64,000 bases of DNA from Linanthus parryae (Eukaryota; Streptophyta; Magnoliopsida; Ericales; Polemoniaceae): assembly GCA_023055425.1 (NCBI GenBank), contig JALGPY010000003.1, forward strand, positions 16,551,001-16,615,000, written 5' to 3'. Below the pieces are notes generated by a model, which saw only the letters and a list, made by a program, of their open reading frames with translations, was not told the origin of the DNA and searched no databases. Every line of letters begins with the position of its first letter. Position 1 is the stretch's first letter. The translations under genes and the position numbers were made by a program. Below are positions 42,961 to 55,692 of this stretch, in pieces.

Positions 42961-43198
42961 CTCTCCCGTCCCAAAATAACCCTCTTTTTCAAATCCCAAC
43001 TTCTTAATGGGACATGCATTAATTGTACACTTGATTGAGTGTTGTAATAGCATTGACACAATTGTCATTCATTTCTCCATTTCCAGCATTAGCATAATTA
43101 CTTTTTACGGGGCATTCTTGACAATGTGTCCCCTTTCAAACATAAAAATTGAAGCGCGCAATTATTTTAGGCCATTGTAAAATAGAAAATGGATGGAG
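42961..43198 (+). mobile_element. Stowaway-like MITE with TA duplication
   Basis: 238 bp. The left end is CTCTCCCGTCCCAAAATAAC, and the right end inverted is CTCCATCCATTTTC. TA flanks both sides (42,959-42,960 and 43,199-43,200). It sits three bases from the truncated relative, head to head. Confidence 0.75.
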
Positions 43199-43204
43199 TA
43201 TTCT

Positions 43205-46200
43205 ATAAATATTATCATGAACCAAAACTCTATTCAACTAAAGTCTATGGCATTGTTTCCTACGGACCACTAGGGTAGCGGACAAATGGGTAAAGAAGAG
43301 TGTTACTGAAGATGAATGTTGTTGATAGGTGATGGTCGTTAAGAAGCAAATCGGAGTCGATACGGGAGAAGGGAAACAGAAGAAGCTGGGTAGAGGATTG
43401 TTGGGAGAGCAATGGTTACACAGAAATCTATACCCATCACATAGCCACAAGCTCAGAACAAATCAAAATGAAGTAATCACCGACTCAATTCGGAAATCTG
43501 AACTCTCTTCTGAACCTTATCATAGTCAATTTCAACATATACTTTGTGATATATGAAAATTGAGGTGTTATGTCTCTCCAGCGGCAGAAAAATATTTGAA
43601 GAACAATGTGCTAACCAAAATTTGGGGTTGAATTAGTGAAATCCTCATGGTGATAATCCAGAGTGTCCTGGTTAGTGTTCGAGGTCGATTTGGGTAGTTG
43701 GTGGTTAAGGAGAAGGGCTGTGAATAGTTGATGGGTAGTGATGTCGGTGAGTACTGGATCAGTTGACATGGTAGAGATGCATTTTGTTAAGGGTTGAGAC
43801 TCTAGAGAGAGAACTTCGATGTAAAATTATGCTTAATTCTACAAGTGAATGGTAAAATTGTCATTGGACACAATAGTTTAATCATCTTTGCCTTCTTAAT
43901 AATTTTCTTTAGAGAACTTCTTGATATGAATATCAAATTTTTACTGACTTCTCCGTAAATATTTATTAACTTAATTCCCTACTCATAATGATCCCTTATG
44001 TTTAAGGGTCCCCGAAATTACAAAAACCCAAGAAAATACCACCCCATCCAGACATCTAGTTTTAAATTAGAAACTAGTCCTAACAACTCGTTCATCCAAA
44101 CAGTGCAATTAGTAAGAAGCCCTCCAAAGTTCAAGTGCCAACAACTAAAGTTCACAAACATTAGTTAACCAATAGTGAGCTTGCTCCAACACATCTGTCA
44201 TGATCTAAGCTAAATCTGAAAGAGGATGTCTGGTTTTCATTGCTAAACTAGCTAGAAGAGTATTGATTTTCAACTAAGTTTTCATGTATTTACTTTGACA
44301 TAATGTTAATCGATCCCGCCCTATTATAAAAACGAAAGTCATTTAAAAGAGAATAACACATTTCACCGGGAAAGCACGTACAACTCCAGGAAAAGGGAAC
44401 AAAAGAAATGAGATATATGATGAGTACCTTACCTAATTACACATTTGATGAAAGGGGCACGAATTGCGTTGAGGCATTGAGCACTATTCAACACCATGGG
44501 CTACATCAAATATATTCACACCATTCACACTGTGTCTGCTTCATTAGTTGTCAAGTTGAGGCAACCACATCCTGGATACAGTAGCTCTTCCGAAAACATG
44601 CTTCATCTTTAATCCCGCTCTTCTTGACTTGACAAAGGATTACAACATCATATCTGCGGCGAGAGAAAGAGAGGAAATGATGCCAGAGCTAATGAGAAGA
44701 AAAAGTCCCAACAGTGCGTCGAACACGAATATGAACATCCATAACCCGTTCGCAATCAGAAGTTCACAATCAATAGTGTAAGACCAAGATCAGAAGATAA
44801 GCCGACTGATCTAGGTTTTCAAGACACATCCTAACTTTCTGTTAGCTCATAGCATTTATGGTCATTTCAGTTAACATAATATCATTTAAGTTGTAACTTG
44901 AAAACTACCGTGAACGCTAGTAAGGAGAATGGAAAGCCAAAGACTATAGTGCAAAACAAAACTAACACCTCTAATAAGTTCCACACTACATTCACCCCAG
45001 CGCAACATCTTGTTTCAGGAATCAAATGGGAATTCTTAGATAGTAGAAGTAACTGATAGCGTTCAACCACCTCAGATTATGAAACAGCAGATCATGGTGC
45101 TGAGTGGGTAAGCCATATGATAACCTCGTAACCAAAATACTTTATAAGCCATCATAACTTCAATATGGATCGTTCAATGATTCTCTACCATGCAACATAT
45201 CCCATGCACGTTATTATTAGAAGGAAGAAAATTAATAACACAATAATACCAATTATCCTATCTGACTACACCATCATCGAATTCTCCATATTGAAGATAG
45301 TTGTGAGGGGTCGTTAGGGATTTGGATAAGAGGACCCAAACGTGTTGCGGGATCATATTTGTGACGGTTCCAAATGTACAGTCCAGTCGGTTGACTATGT
45401 CAAGAGAGAGGCATAATCAGGAATTTGTGACCTTCACACTTTTCTCTCTTCTGTTTCCAACTCTTCGAGCCCATTCAAACATTCTTATAGTGGAGCTTGA
45501 TTAGAAAATTATACACAAATACGCCTTCTTTCCACGGTACAATCAGTATGTATTTCAGGCTAGACCACTTATGTATTTAAGCTAGTTTGAAATTGGATAT
45601 TTTCTTTTATCAAGTAACACAAAGATTTTGTCCTTTCTCCTTAGTATTTACTGAAGTCATATTTCAGATGCATAGGCCCAAACAGAGTGCCTTAAATGAA
45701 TTACAATGATCACAATAACATGAATAGCCGGATTCACTACCTTGCATTCCATATATGCTGCCGTTTAACTCTTTAACTAGAACTGTTTCGTACCCCAATA
45801 CCACAGATTTCGAACTATCATCCAATTCAGATGTCTAAACATTCAAAACAAGAGATTATGCCTCCAAAGGACAGAGAAGCACTTATGTTGGGGAAAGCAT
45901 CTCCCCGTAACCTGTGACTTCTCTACATGTGATAGTTAATCAAGGAAAAACTGAACCCATTTGGAGGTTCTACACACTTTAATTTTTTTCATCAACATAG
46001 TCAATATCAGTAACAAAAAAAAAAAAAAAAAAAAGGATATCTTGAGTAAGTGTGCATACAGAAAGTTATATGACTCAACATGCCCTTCAAAACTCTAAAA
46101 GAGCTTACAGGAAAAACCTGCAAGGCAAAAAAGGGGCAGAGGGAGATTCTTGAGATCGCTTGTTAGAAGTTAAGACAAGTAATATAAATAATTTCAACGT

Positions 46201-47645
46201 AAGAATCATGCTATGTTAATCTAGTAGTATCAGAAAATGATAAGTTGATTTTTTCAGACCCCAGGGTTCAACACATTTTCGGTTTTGCATCATGAAGAAC
46301 TGTCTGCATAACACTATCCAACCGACGATTTTTCGAGGTACATACTATCACAAACAATAAAGAATTAAAGGATATAGTTCAAAGGGTGATACTCTAACAT
46401 TGTTTATTGGAACTATACTTTCTGAAATTGAAAGCATTCCATGTTCCCTGCAAGTGTAATAGTGTGCCACTTAACCAGTTAGATGACTCAGTCGGTCAAT
46501 TCGCACCCTCGTAAAGATCCCAGATGAGGACCAACCCCAGCAACCAATTTATCCTTTAATACCCAATACAGAAGTGAAACTTTATTTACTAATGAAGAAT
46601 CATTATACCAACATAATCTACAATATCTTTTACCGCGTCATTATCTAAGCGAATGTTGTTTGTTAATTGGATTATTTAGTGACACTAGCAGTTTCCAATA
46701 TGGTAGTTGATACATTTGCATCCATGTACACGAAATGAAACCCATATCTTCTTGCTAGATCCCTCACATTAGAATTAATGTAAGATCCAATCTCACAACA
46801 GCGTGGAAAAGAAGTAACAGATGGCCAACTGACAATTACTAGGCTGGGGATGTATGGGAACTACCAGTCAGAGCCCCTTTCAAGTGGCCAGAAGTGGTAA
46901 CATGCTGCCAAAGACACATATTTTACAAACGGAAACCTTTGAGCAAGTCGTTAGAAAAGACTCCTCCTCCAAAAACCGCGCCATTCAACTGACAGTTACT
47001 TTTCTGCTATGCGGCTAAGCATGACCCTTCAACTACCTCCATATCTAACCATAAAACTTCTTCACGTTTGAGCAAAGAAAACCTCAGCACATAGACATTC
47101 ATATTTTCTTCAATTTTTCGCTGAATATGAAAAAGAACAGATCTTCACCAAGGCGAGAAGAACAAAATCGGTCAAAATCATCTGAATATTAAGAGGTTGT
47201 TCATGATAAAGAAGTTACAACTTTTTAGCAATCCAATTAGATGAAATTTCGGCCAAAGATGTTCCTTTCTAGCAGATGAGACCAATCAGACAACAAAAAA
47301 ACACTGATGGGAACAGAATGCATATAGTGGGTTTGAATTACTGTACAAAATTAACAAACAATGAGGGATTAACCAACCATTTTGGTCATCTTCGGTGTCT
47401 GCATCCTCCTCAACCGCAATTTGGTATTCGACATCGTCTTCCTCGCTGCTAGCCAATATCGTGATTGGCTCCGGAATCTGGTTCTACAGGGCCACGTTGC
47501 CAGCAGCGGCGGTGAAGAAAAGCGAGGGGGGGGGGGGGGGGGGGGCGGAGAAAGGCGTTACTGGTCAACCCTTGAGAAAGAGCGCACAAGGATACACTGA
47601 TTGGGTTTTGTAGCGTGATTGACCCAGGATATGGAATTATATATA
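43205..47645. other. Long intron-like stretch without a recognised gene
   Basis: AT-rich, no homologous repeat found in this window, no ORF with a recognisable domain. The minus strand around 47,505-47,385 encodes an acidic segment (ASSEEDDVEYQIAVEEDADT) that could be an exon. It abuts a G run at 47,527-47,545. No splice model could be made convincing. A poly-A tract lies at 46,013-46,034. Confidence 0.3.
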
Positions 47646-48289
47646 GATTTTTTCACAAATCTAACCTTGTTGGAGCCGAGTAATACGGAAGAAACCCCCG
47701 GTGAGAATCAAATACGCAACTAAGCTCGTTTCGAAGCCGAGATTACAAATGTCGGTTTCACCCGACTATTCAACTATCGGTTTATACCTTCTATTAAAAA
47801 CCCTATTTTCTTCTATTCTTCACATTGTCCAACCCCCGTTCTCTCTTCTTCCCCTATTCTTCCCCTATCTGTGTCCGGCGACGAAAGAAGCAGATCCACG
47901 ACGAAGGAACGGCGAACGACGCCGACCAGTGCCCCCACCAACTCCGGCGACCCCGCCGGTGCTTCCCCCCCAGCGGTAAGTCTCTTCCTCAATCTCTCTC
48001 TCTCTCTTTCAAACCAATTCTCTATGCCCATTGGATTTTATTTTTTTTCGAATTCTCGAAGTCCAGAACCGAGTTTATCATTATCAGTTTTGTTGGACAT
48101 AAACCGATTGTGATATCGTCGGTTCTTTGTTCTGGTCTGGAAACAACCGACGGTATTAGTGTAGGTTTCATCCTCAAGAACCGACTTTGGTACTATCGAT
48201 TCCAGAACGAGACTAGATTCGTATTTGTTCCCCAGTGGGGTTTCTTCAGTTTTACTCGGCTCCAACAAGTCAAGATTTGTGAAAAACTC
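47646..48289. mobile_element. Fold-back element with long terminal inverted repeats
   Basis: The left arm (47,646 to about 47,790) and right arm (about 48,095-48,289) are imperfect inverses: GATTTTTTCACAAATC/GAGTTTTTCACAAATC, then TTGTTGGAGCCGAGTAA, GAAGAAACCCC, AAATACG and ATCGGTTTAT in register. The middle (47,820-47,975) resembles a 5' UTR exon with a donor AGCG|GTAAGTCT. Possible 9-bp flanks TTATATATA and ATATATATA are too AT-rich to count. It could be a MULE-type element that captured an exon. Confidence 0.6.
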
Positions 48290-48312
48290 ATATATATATA
48301 TTCACCTGTGGC

Positions 48313-49400
48313 AGCGCAGGTGAATAATGTTGAAGAGGATGAGCATCCTTTGGTGGATTACTTCAGGACTACACCAGAGGGTTATCAACCCACTATTTTC
48401 AGGCGACAAATTAAAGTTGCGCATTTCGAGATACGCCAACCATTGATCAACATGGTTCGGGATGAGTGCTTATTCACTGGAGCACCAGGTGATGATCCGC
48501 ATCAACACTTTCAAATTTCGAGCACATTACCTCCACTATGTATGATCAGAGAGTTCCACTCAAGACGATAAAGCTCATGCTTTTTCCCTTCTCCTTATCG
48601 GGAAAAGCAAAGACATGGCTTATGGAACTTCCAGCAGGCAGTATTGCTACATGGGCAGAGTGTTGCTAGCATTTCCTTAGGAAATATCTTCCGCCGTCTA
48701 AGGTTGCTCAACGGATGGCAGATATAACAAAATTTACGCAACATGAAGATGATTCTCTGGGAGACACGTGGAGAAAGTTCAACCAGCTCCTTCGCAGATG
48801 CCCCACTAACGGAGAGCCATGGTACAAACTTCTGCACTATTTTTATAATGCCCTAGACAGAGAGACTGCAAATGAACTGGATATGATGGCTCAGGGAAAT
48901 TTTATGGGCCTAGGACTACAGAGATGCCGGGATCTGCTGGATAATGTGGCAAAACGTGAATCCACGAGGTCTGTGACTCGTAGAAATACAAAATCTGATG
49001 GAGCATTGGTTAGTAAGATTGAGTCAATGGTGGAACAAAAATTTTAACATCAGATGGCAGTGATGACTTCGGCTTTCAGTAATATGAATCCATCGGCACA
49101 TGTGAAGTCAGTGGGAGAGATGGTAGCAGATGCGAATCACTGATATGGAAATGGTATTGAAGATGTGAACTACATGGGTCAACCACGACAGCAGCAATGG
49201 TCTAACACATATCATCCGAATAACCGCAACCACCCAATTTCAGCTATGCTAATCCAAACAGCGGATTATATGCACCGGGTCAAAGGAAAAATGTTCCATA
49301 CCAAGCTCAAAGACAAGTTCCACAACAGCATGCCCCACAATCAGAAGAACAAGAGACAAATGCATTGTTGAGGAAACTATTAGCCAGTTAAGATAAAATA
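48313..49400 (+). pseudogene. gag: Gag of the outer Athila-like element
   Basis: The reading begins inside gag (VNNVEEDEHPLVDYFRTTPE). After a frame change near 48,495-48,570 it goes through the capsid block (FPFSLSGKAKTWLMELPAGS, KYLPPSKVAQRMADITKF, then WYKLLHYFYNALD). Stops occur at 48,664-48,669, 49,045-49,047 and 49,139-49,141, with further shifts near 49,235. The matching segment of the inserted element at 60,924-59,911 is much better preserved. Gag would form the particle, but this copy cannot. Confidence 0.88.
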
Positions 49401-50590
49401 GAGAGCAAGATTGTCGCTATGGAAGCCACAATGAAGAGCCATGAGACGCAGATTGGGCAAATAGCCAATCAAAATACTCGACTTCCACCTTGTATGTTAC
49501 CTTCTAACACAATCACTCAACCTGAGCAGTTAAAGGCTATCACTACTCGCAGTGGGACCACCACTAAGGATCCTCCATATCCTACCCACGCGCGAGCTGA
49601 GGCAACAAAGGCCACTGAAAAGGATTTGGATGAGATTCCCCTGCCTACTGTGAGTCCCAAACAAAGGACACGGTGAGGAAGTCGGATGAGAAGCAGAATC
49701 CAAAGGAAGAATATAATGTACGTGTGTCATACCTGCATAGGTTGAAGAGTCAAGAGGATGCGAAGCACTTCAAGAAGTTTGTGGATATCTTCAAGAAGTT
49801 GCACATAAATATTCCCTTTGCGGAGGAAATTTCACAAATTCCCAAGTATGCCAAATTTCTCAAGGACCTCCTTTCCAACAGGAGGTGAATGGATGACTTT
49901 GAAACTGTGACCTTGAATGAAGAGTGTAGCGCTGTGGTGCAAAAGGCGTTGCCAAAGAAGATGAAAGATCCGGGCGGTTTCATCATTACTCTGACATTGA
50001 GAGATGTGTTCCATGGTAGAGCATTATGCGATCTTGGTGCAAGCATTAATTTGATGCCCACATCAGTATTTGAGCAACTTGGTGTAGGGGATCCAAAACC
50101 TACAAGGATGTGCTTGCAAATGGCAGACCGCACCATCAAACGCCCAAGGGGCGTCTTCGAAGATGTACTAGTAAGAGTTGAGGGACTTATCTTCCCAGCT
50201 GTCTTTGTGATCCTAGACATGGAGGCCGACGATGATGTCCCCCTTATCCTGGGCCGTCCATTCCTAGCCACGGGAAGGACTATCATTGATGTGGCTAACG
50301 GAGAGTTGACGATGAGGATCAATGATGAGAAGGTGGCCTTCAACGTCTTTGAAGCTATGAAATTTCCCGCCTATGCGGTGAGTGAGCAGTGTTTTGGTGT
50401 GGAGGCATACACACCAGATGAGGAGGAAAATATTTTATTGGAGAGACTATATGAGGAGCTTGCTCTACATGACTCTAGTGAAAAAGAGCAGGCATGGAGA
50501 CTCATTGGCGCCAGCCCCTACCCCTCTTTAATGAGGGAAGCAGGAAGACTCTTATTCCTTCTCTCGATATTGCTCCTACTTTGGAATTGA
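49401..50590 (+). pseudogene. pro: Protease region of the outer Athila-like element
   Basis: A Gag-Pro linker (MEATMKSHETQIGQIANQNT, ITTRSGTTTKDPPYPTHARA) is followed by a spacer and the protease. The active-site motif is CDLGASINLMP (near 50,030), and DVPLILGRPFLATGRTIID closes the fold. Frame changes occur at 49,660-49,680 and a stop at 49,886. Athila proteases commonly show DLGAS in place of DTGAS. The frame then overlaps the RT frame at about 50,494-50,590. Confidence 0.85.
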
Positions 50591-51530
50591 AAACATTACC
50601 TGCACATTTGAAATATTTATATCTTGGATCTAATGATACTTTGCCTGTAATTGTGTCTTCTTGTTTGGACAGGGACCAGGAGGAACAATTGCTGAAAGTG
50701 TTGCAGGAACGAAAAGCAGCTATGGGATGGACCATAGCAGATATCAAGGGGATCAGCCCCACAGTTTGCCAGCACAAGATCCGGCTCATGGAGGACAAGA
50801 AGCCGGTAGTTCAATTTCAACGTCGTCTCAATCCTCATATGCAGGATGTGGTGAAGAAAGAGGTGCTTAAATGGTTGGAAGCGGGAATCATCTACCCGGT
50901 TTCTGACAGCACATGGACTAGCCCGATGCAGTGTGTCCCTAAGAAGGGAGGTATTGCTGTGGTGGAAGGGGGAAAAGGTGATCAGATTGCTACACGTATT
51001 GTTACTAGGTGGAGAGTTAGCATGGATTACCGCAAACTCAATGATGTCACCTTAAAGGATCACTTCCCCATTCCATTCGTTGATCAGATGTTTGACAGGC
51101 TGGCACATCATTCTCATTATTGCTTTTTGGATGGGTATTCCGGGTACAACCAGATCGCTATTGAGCCCGCAGACCAAGAGAAGACGACATTCACTTGTCC
51201 CTATGGGACCTTTGCTTTCAGACGCGTGCCCTTCGGGTTATGCAATGCACCTGCTACTTTTCAGAGGTGTATGATGTCGATCTTCTCAGACATGATGGAG
51301 CAAAATTTCTAGGTATTCATGGATGATTTTTCTCATTATGGGGATGGTTTTGATGACTGTTTGCAACAGCTGGCCCGAGTTCTTGATAGATGTATTGACA
51401 CCAACCTAGTGCTCAACTGGGAGAAGTGTCACTTCATGGTGACTGAGGGCATAGTTTTGTGGCACAAGATCTCCATCAAAGGGTTAGAGGTGGATAGAGC
51501 CAAGATTTAGGTTATTGAGAAGCTTCCATA
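50494..51530 (+). pseudogene. pol: Reverse transcriptase of the outer Athila-like element
   Basis: All RT blocks are readable in one frame: MDYRKLNDVTLKDHFPIPF, FLDGYSGYNQIAI, TFAFRRVPFGLCNAPATFQR and the catalytic FMDDFS at 51,319-51,336. TAG stops at 51,310-51,312 and 51,508-51,510 interrupt it without shifting frame. FMDD in place of YVDD is usual for Athila. Upstream is the Ty3-type linker with KAAMGWTIADIKGISPTVCQ. Confidence 0.92.
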
Positions 51531-51967
51531 CCCTACATTTGTCAAAGGGGTGAGAAGTGTCTTGAGACATGCAGGGTTCTATCGGCGCTTCATTAGAGAC
51601 TTCTCGAAGATCACGAAGCCTTTATCTGGATTGCTCGAGAAGGATGCGGTATTTGATTTCAATGCAGCGTGCAAGTCAGCTTTTAATTTGCTCAAGGAGA
51701 AGTTGATTAGCGCGCCTATCATCACTACTCCAGACTGGACTTTACCGTTTGAGCTTATGTGTGATGCTAGTGATTATGTCGTGGGAGCAGTTCTGGGACA
51801 GCGAAAAGACAAGGTAGCTCATGTCATCTATTACGCTAGACGGACCTTGAACAATGCACAGGTAATTTATGTTACTACAGAGAAAGAAATGTTATCGATT
51901 ATTTTTGCATTAGACAAGTTTCATCCGTATCTTGTGGGTTCCCAGGTGCCTATCTTTACGGACCATG
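51531..51967 (+). pseudogene. RNase H of the outer element, 5' part, cut by the insertion
   Basis: Same frame as RT. The connection VRSVLRHAGFYRRFIRDFSK leads to the RNase H core, with catalytic positions visible in ELMCDASDYVVGAVL and VTTEKEMLSIIFAL. It breaks at IFTDH, where the nested element starts at 51,968. The domain resumes with [19 protein letters not shown] at 63,059. Confidence 0.92.
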
Positions 51968-53430
51968 TGACACGCTCTAACCACAAGTGTATGGTTGTCG
52001 TGTGTAGTAATAAACCGAAAATCCGGGCTATCGAACCCAAGAGACTTTGTTTAAACTAGTTATTATTTCAAACCTTATGTGGGTACGTCGCAAGTTGTGT
52101 TTTGTTCTAATTCGAATAAAATAAAAGTGCAAAATTCTCAATTAACCGAGTGAAGTAGGTCACGATTAATAAAGAATCATTTTTAGGGTTTTTGTAATAT
52201 GAGGAAAAATACCGGAAATTCTCTAGGTTCACTAGGTTGATCTAAACTTGTGTTTTGATTCGTAAAACAACCGCGTGTCTTTCACTATTAATCTAGCATT
52301 ATTAAACTTACCGAGTTACCAAGCAAGTCAACTATACTTGAAACCAAAATATACCGTGTTATCAAGTCTACTTTAGCTTTAAGCATGCATTAAAAATCAT
52401 GATTCTACTCTCACGATCCTAGTTAACAATATCGAGTTACCAAACATTGATTCGACTAGGTGGAATATTCCATTTACCGACTAACTATCACGGAGTTACC
52501 ACGCGAAAATTAATTAAGCTTATCTTTACGTTAGCTACTCGCAAAAATAATGTGATTACAATCGTAAATAATTCATAACAATGAAATAACATGTGAGATT
52601 AAGTTAAAACATGAATCACAATCTCAAAACATGATTTTTAGATCAAACCCCAGCTACACCAAACGAGAATTCCCAGCAAATAACGTTTAGCTACTACGAT
52701 TCATACTCAAAACAACGAGTTTCATGAGTTTTAACATCGAAAACTAAGAAAAGAGAAGAATTGAGAATTCAAACGGATGATCCAAAGCTCCTAAGCTCTC
52801 CCAATAGCTCCTTCCTCTCCAAAAAGTGTTTCTAGCGTGAAAAACTACTGAAAAAGTCGACCTAGAACACTTAAATACGTTTCTATAATGATATTACAAA
52901 GTTTCTGATAATTGCAAAAAGACCCCGGACGAATTTAACATTCTGGGCATTCTCTTCGTGCGAAGAGAAATTCTCTTCGTGCGAAGAGATTCTTCACTCT
53001 GTCTGAACTCTTCTTGCAAAAGTCCTCCCACTTTGAGACAGCATCATACCACACGAAGACATTTGAAAATTTGGCTAAGTATTCTCTTCGTGCGAAGAAC
53101 TTTTCTCTTCGTGCGAAGAGAATCTGCCTTAGCTTTTTTCTGGCTCTTTTCCTTGAGTTTTCCTTGCTTTATTTGTTTCCGAAGCTCGTTTCTTCACCAC
53201 CTTTGATCCTCGCGTTTCCTGCCAACCACAACACGAAACACGAACCCGCGATCATATCACAATAAAAGCAACAAAATATACGAGAAACGCCCGGATTTAA
53301 TGATGAACGCTCAAAAACTCAAATTTCACAATTTTAGCATAAAACGATCAAAGGCGATAAAATTCTCCATGATAAGCACGCAAAAAATAGCAAAAATAAG
53401 GAATAATGTAACTCCAAAACGGAGTTATCA
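51968..53430 (-). repeat. 3' LTR of the nested element (left)
   Basis: It begins TGACACGCTC and ends GGAGTTATCA on the plus strand. TCTCTTCGTGCGAAGAGA palindromes lie at 52,951-52,968, 52,972-52,989, 53,083-53,099 (partial) and 53,104-53,121, upstream (minus sense) of TATTTAAG at 52,870-52,877. The motif ACCACAAGTGTATGG near the start recurs in related LTR families. Confidence 0.95.
52870..52877 (-). promoter_or_regulatory. TATA-like box of the left LTR
   Basis: The minus strand reads CGTATTTAAGTG. The first palindrome starts 74 bp upstream in the minus sense. The same box lies at 62,490-62,497 in the right LTR. Confidence 0.55.
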
Positions 53431-53443
53431 ACTACCCCCACAC
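53431..53443 (-). other. Polypurine tract of the nested element
   Basis: The minus strand reads GTGTGGGGGTAGT directly before the LTR terminus TGATAACTCC. This is the usual plus-strand primer. Confidence 0.8.
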
Positions 53444-53448
53444 TACAT

Positions 53449-53467
53449 TTTGCTCGTCCCGAGCAAA
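53449..53467. other. Perfect 8-bp hairpin next to the polypurine tract
   Basis: TTTGCTCG-TCC-CGAGCAAA forms an 8-bp stem with a 3-nt loop, 18 nt from the LTR. A shorter analogous hairpin (CGTTG-TCCT-CAACG, 55,632-55,645) sits beside another polypurine-like tract at 55,608-55,620. Similar hairpins before the PPT recur in plant Ty3/gypsy elements. Confidence 0.8.
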
Positions 53468-55607
53468 TCCTCAAGCCAAGTCTCACAATCTCATCTCACT
53501 TCCTCAAACCTCTTCCAATCTCCGAACTTTCTTTGCATACATACCACATTTGCCTTTGCATACTTATCACAACATCACCTACGAGTCCGAGGTCAAGATC
53601 CAAACACAAACCACCTTTTACTAGCCGACACGACTCGATTATAAACAATTTAACTACATGCAAACGCAATATATACAATGCAAGAAATTAAAGAACAATT
53701 TTTTTCTTTCTTTTGCGAGATCGGGCAATCTCAATCAACTTAAACCGGATATCATGGATTGATGAGAAATTTAGGAACAAGGCGTGAATTGAAACTAAAC
53801 TTGACAAAACGACTTTCCCTTAGATCGTATAGAGAGCCTAGCTTTACTAAGTACAAGAATAACCTACCTCTTCGCGTGTGCCGATAAAAGTAAGAGGCTA
53901 CGCTAGGCTAAGCCACGTTCAAGGTCCGAGCTCCTAATCCGCTAACGGGTTTTAAAATGTTGAGGCTTAGGGACATAAGGAAAATCACGATGAAGCACGT
54001 CCTAAAGCGACACATTCTCACATTATAACCCACATCTCACACACCCTCACCATGATGATAGAACCCGCAACCCGAAACTCACCGTCTCCGGCCCTCGATT
54101 CCCTCAAACCCCGGTACAATTACGATCTTCGTGGCCACCATGGCGATACGTCCACGAAATGTAAACCATTGTCAACGAACTAGCAACTTTCCACCACTCA
54201 ATTTCCAATACGCTCAAATTTCTTCCTTTATTCAATCTCTCCTTTTTTCCTATCTCTTTTTTTCTTTTCTTCCTTTTTTTCTGATTTTTTTCTCTCAACA
54301 CCATCTTCCAACATATCCCAAATTACACGAGTGGTTCTTCCAAGAGTAACGAATAACAAGGGGAAGGAAATCAAACAAACCGATGAATAAGAATCACACG
54401 AAAAATCATCTCCCCCCTATCTCGATGAAGTTCATGGCGCCACAAAACAAGCCGAAATCAATACAAAAGCATTCATGGGGGTGGAGTCGTCAAATCTCAT
54501 GTCCGTAGTCAATAGTCGACACCCCACACTAGAAAATCGTCTCGCCCCTCTCTCAAGTAGTCAAGTATACGAAAGTCTCATGCCTAATCCAACCGATCCT
54601 CCTACACCGCAACGAAGCAAAGAACCAATCCCTAGCATGATCCACCAATAAAAATCAACCAACCCCATTTCCGTGCGTATTAGATATCACGCACTCACAA
54701 CTCTCCACACTTGTGTCCATGATGTAGTGACATGGAACACCGCCACACCGAAGTGCGCAAGCCTACTCACACTCACCCTCGCATCCCCTCGTAAATATAA
54801 ACTATCGCGCATGCGATCATGTAGGACTTCACAAGTATATGAAAATAAGCTCTCCCTCATCGAACCCCCTCAACTACAACCCCCTCGTGACGCACTAAAG
54901 TGGTGATTCTAAACGATTTGTGATGAAGGCGAAGAATCGTCACCCTAGGTCAAAAGGTTATCAAATAAACCAAGGTTCAAGTCGTGTTTTCTAGTGGTCC
55001 TACAAGGTGAGTTCTATAAGCAGTGAGTACTCTAATACACAACCCCGCACAGCTGTTTCGTGTGCCACTACGGGGCGGGTTGGCGACTACCTAAGACGTA
55101 CCAAGAACGTTTGGCTTGTTTAGCTCACACCTAGCTCAACTCTTGTAAGAAAGCACGACACAGACTTTAGATTTTGAAAATCAAGTACGTGTGTAAAATA
55201 GGTGGGCACTCCCGTAAAGAAAGTCCCTCTATACGTACTAAGGGGAACTCACGTTGTCGTTCTCGGTTGCAAGTTACGCCCTACACCAAATTCCTCACAA
55301 TTCCTCGATTTTTCCAATTTAAAGCTTCTTTTCGATTGCCCTTTCTCAAATTTTCAGTTTTTATGATTTTTTTTAACTTTTGTACATTTTTTTAAGACAA
55401 AATACATAGGCCCACTCGACTACGACTCAATACGGGTAGGGGACTCAATAATTTAAAAAGAATGCAACTAAATTCAAAGATATATACATCTACCACAATA
55501 CGACAATATACTAAACACGACATCAACACAAAAACTCACACAATACGAGTACGACTATATGCAAACAAGGCTATGCAAGACTCTACACTAGGCTAGTAAA
55601 AGGTACT
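53468..55607 (-). other. Long 3' non-coding region of the nested element
   Basis: About 2.1 kb between the ORF and the hairpin/PPT contains only short frames and T-rich stretches (54,240-54,300). Long 3' regions are typical of Athila-type elements. No env-like or integrase sequence was found in it. Confidence 0.5.
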
Positions 55608-55692
55608 ACCACCCCCCACATTAGGATGCATCGTTGTCCTCAACGAGAAACCGAGGACTCAACAATCCTAGCGCAAGGGCTCTCTCTCTCCT

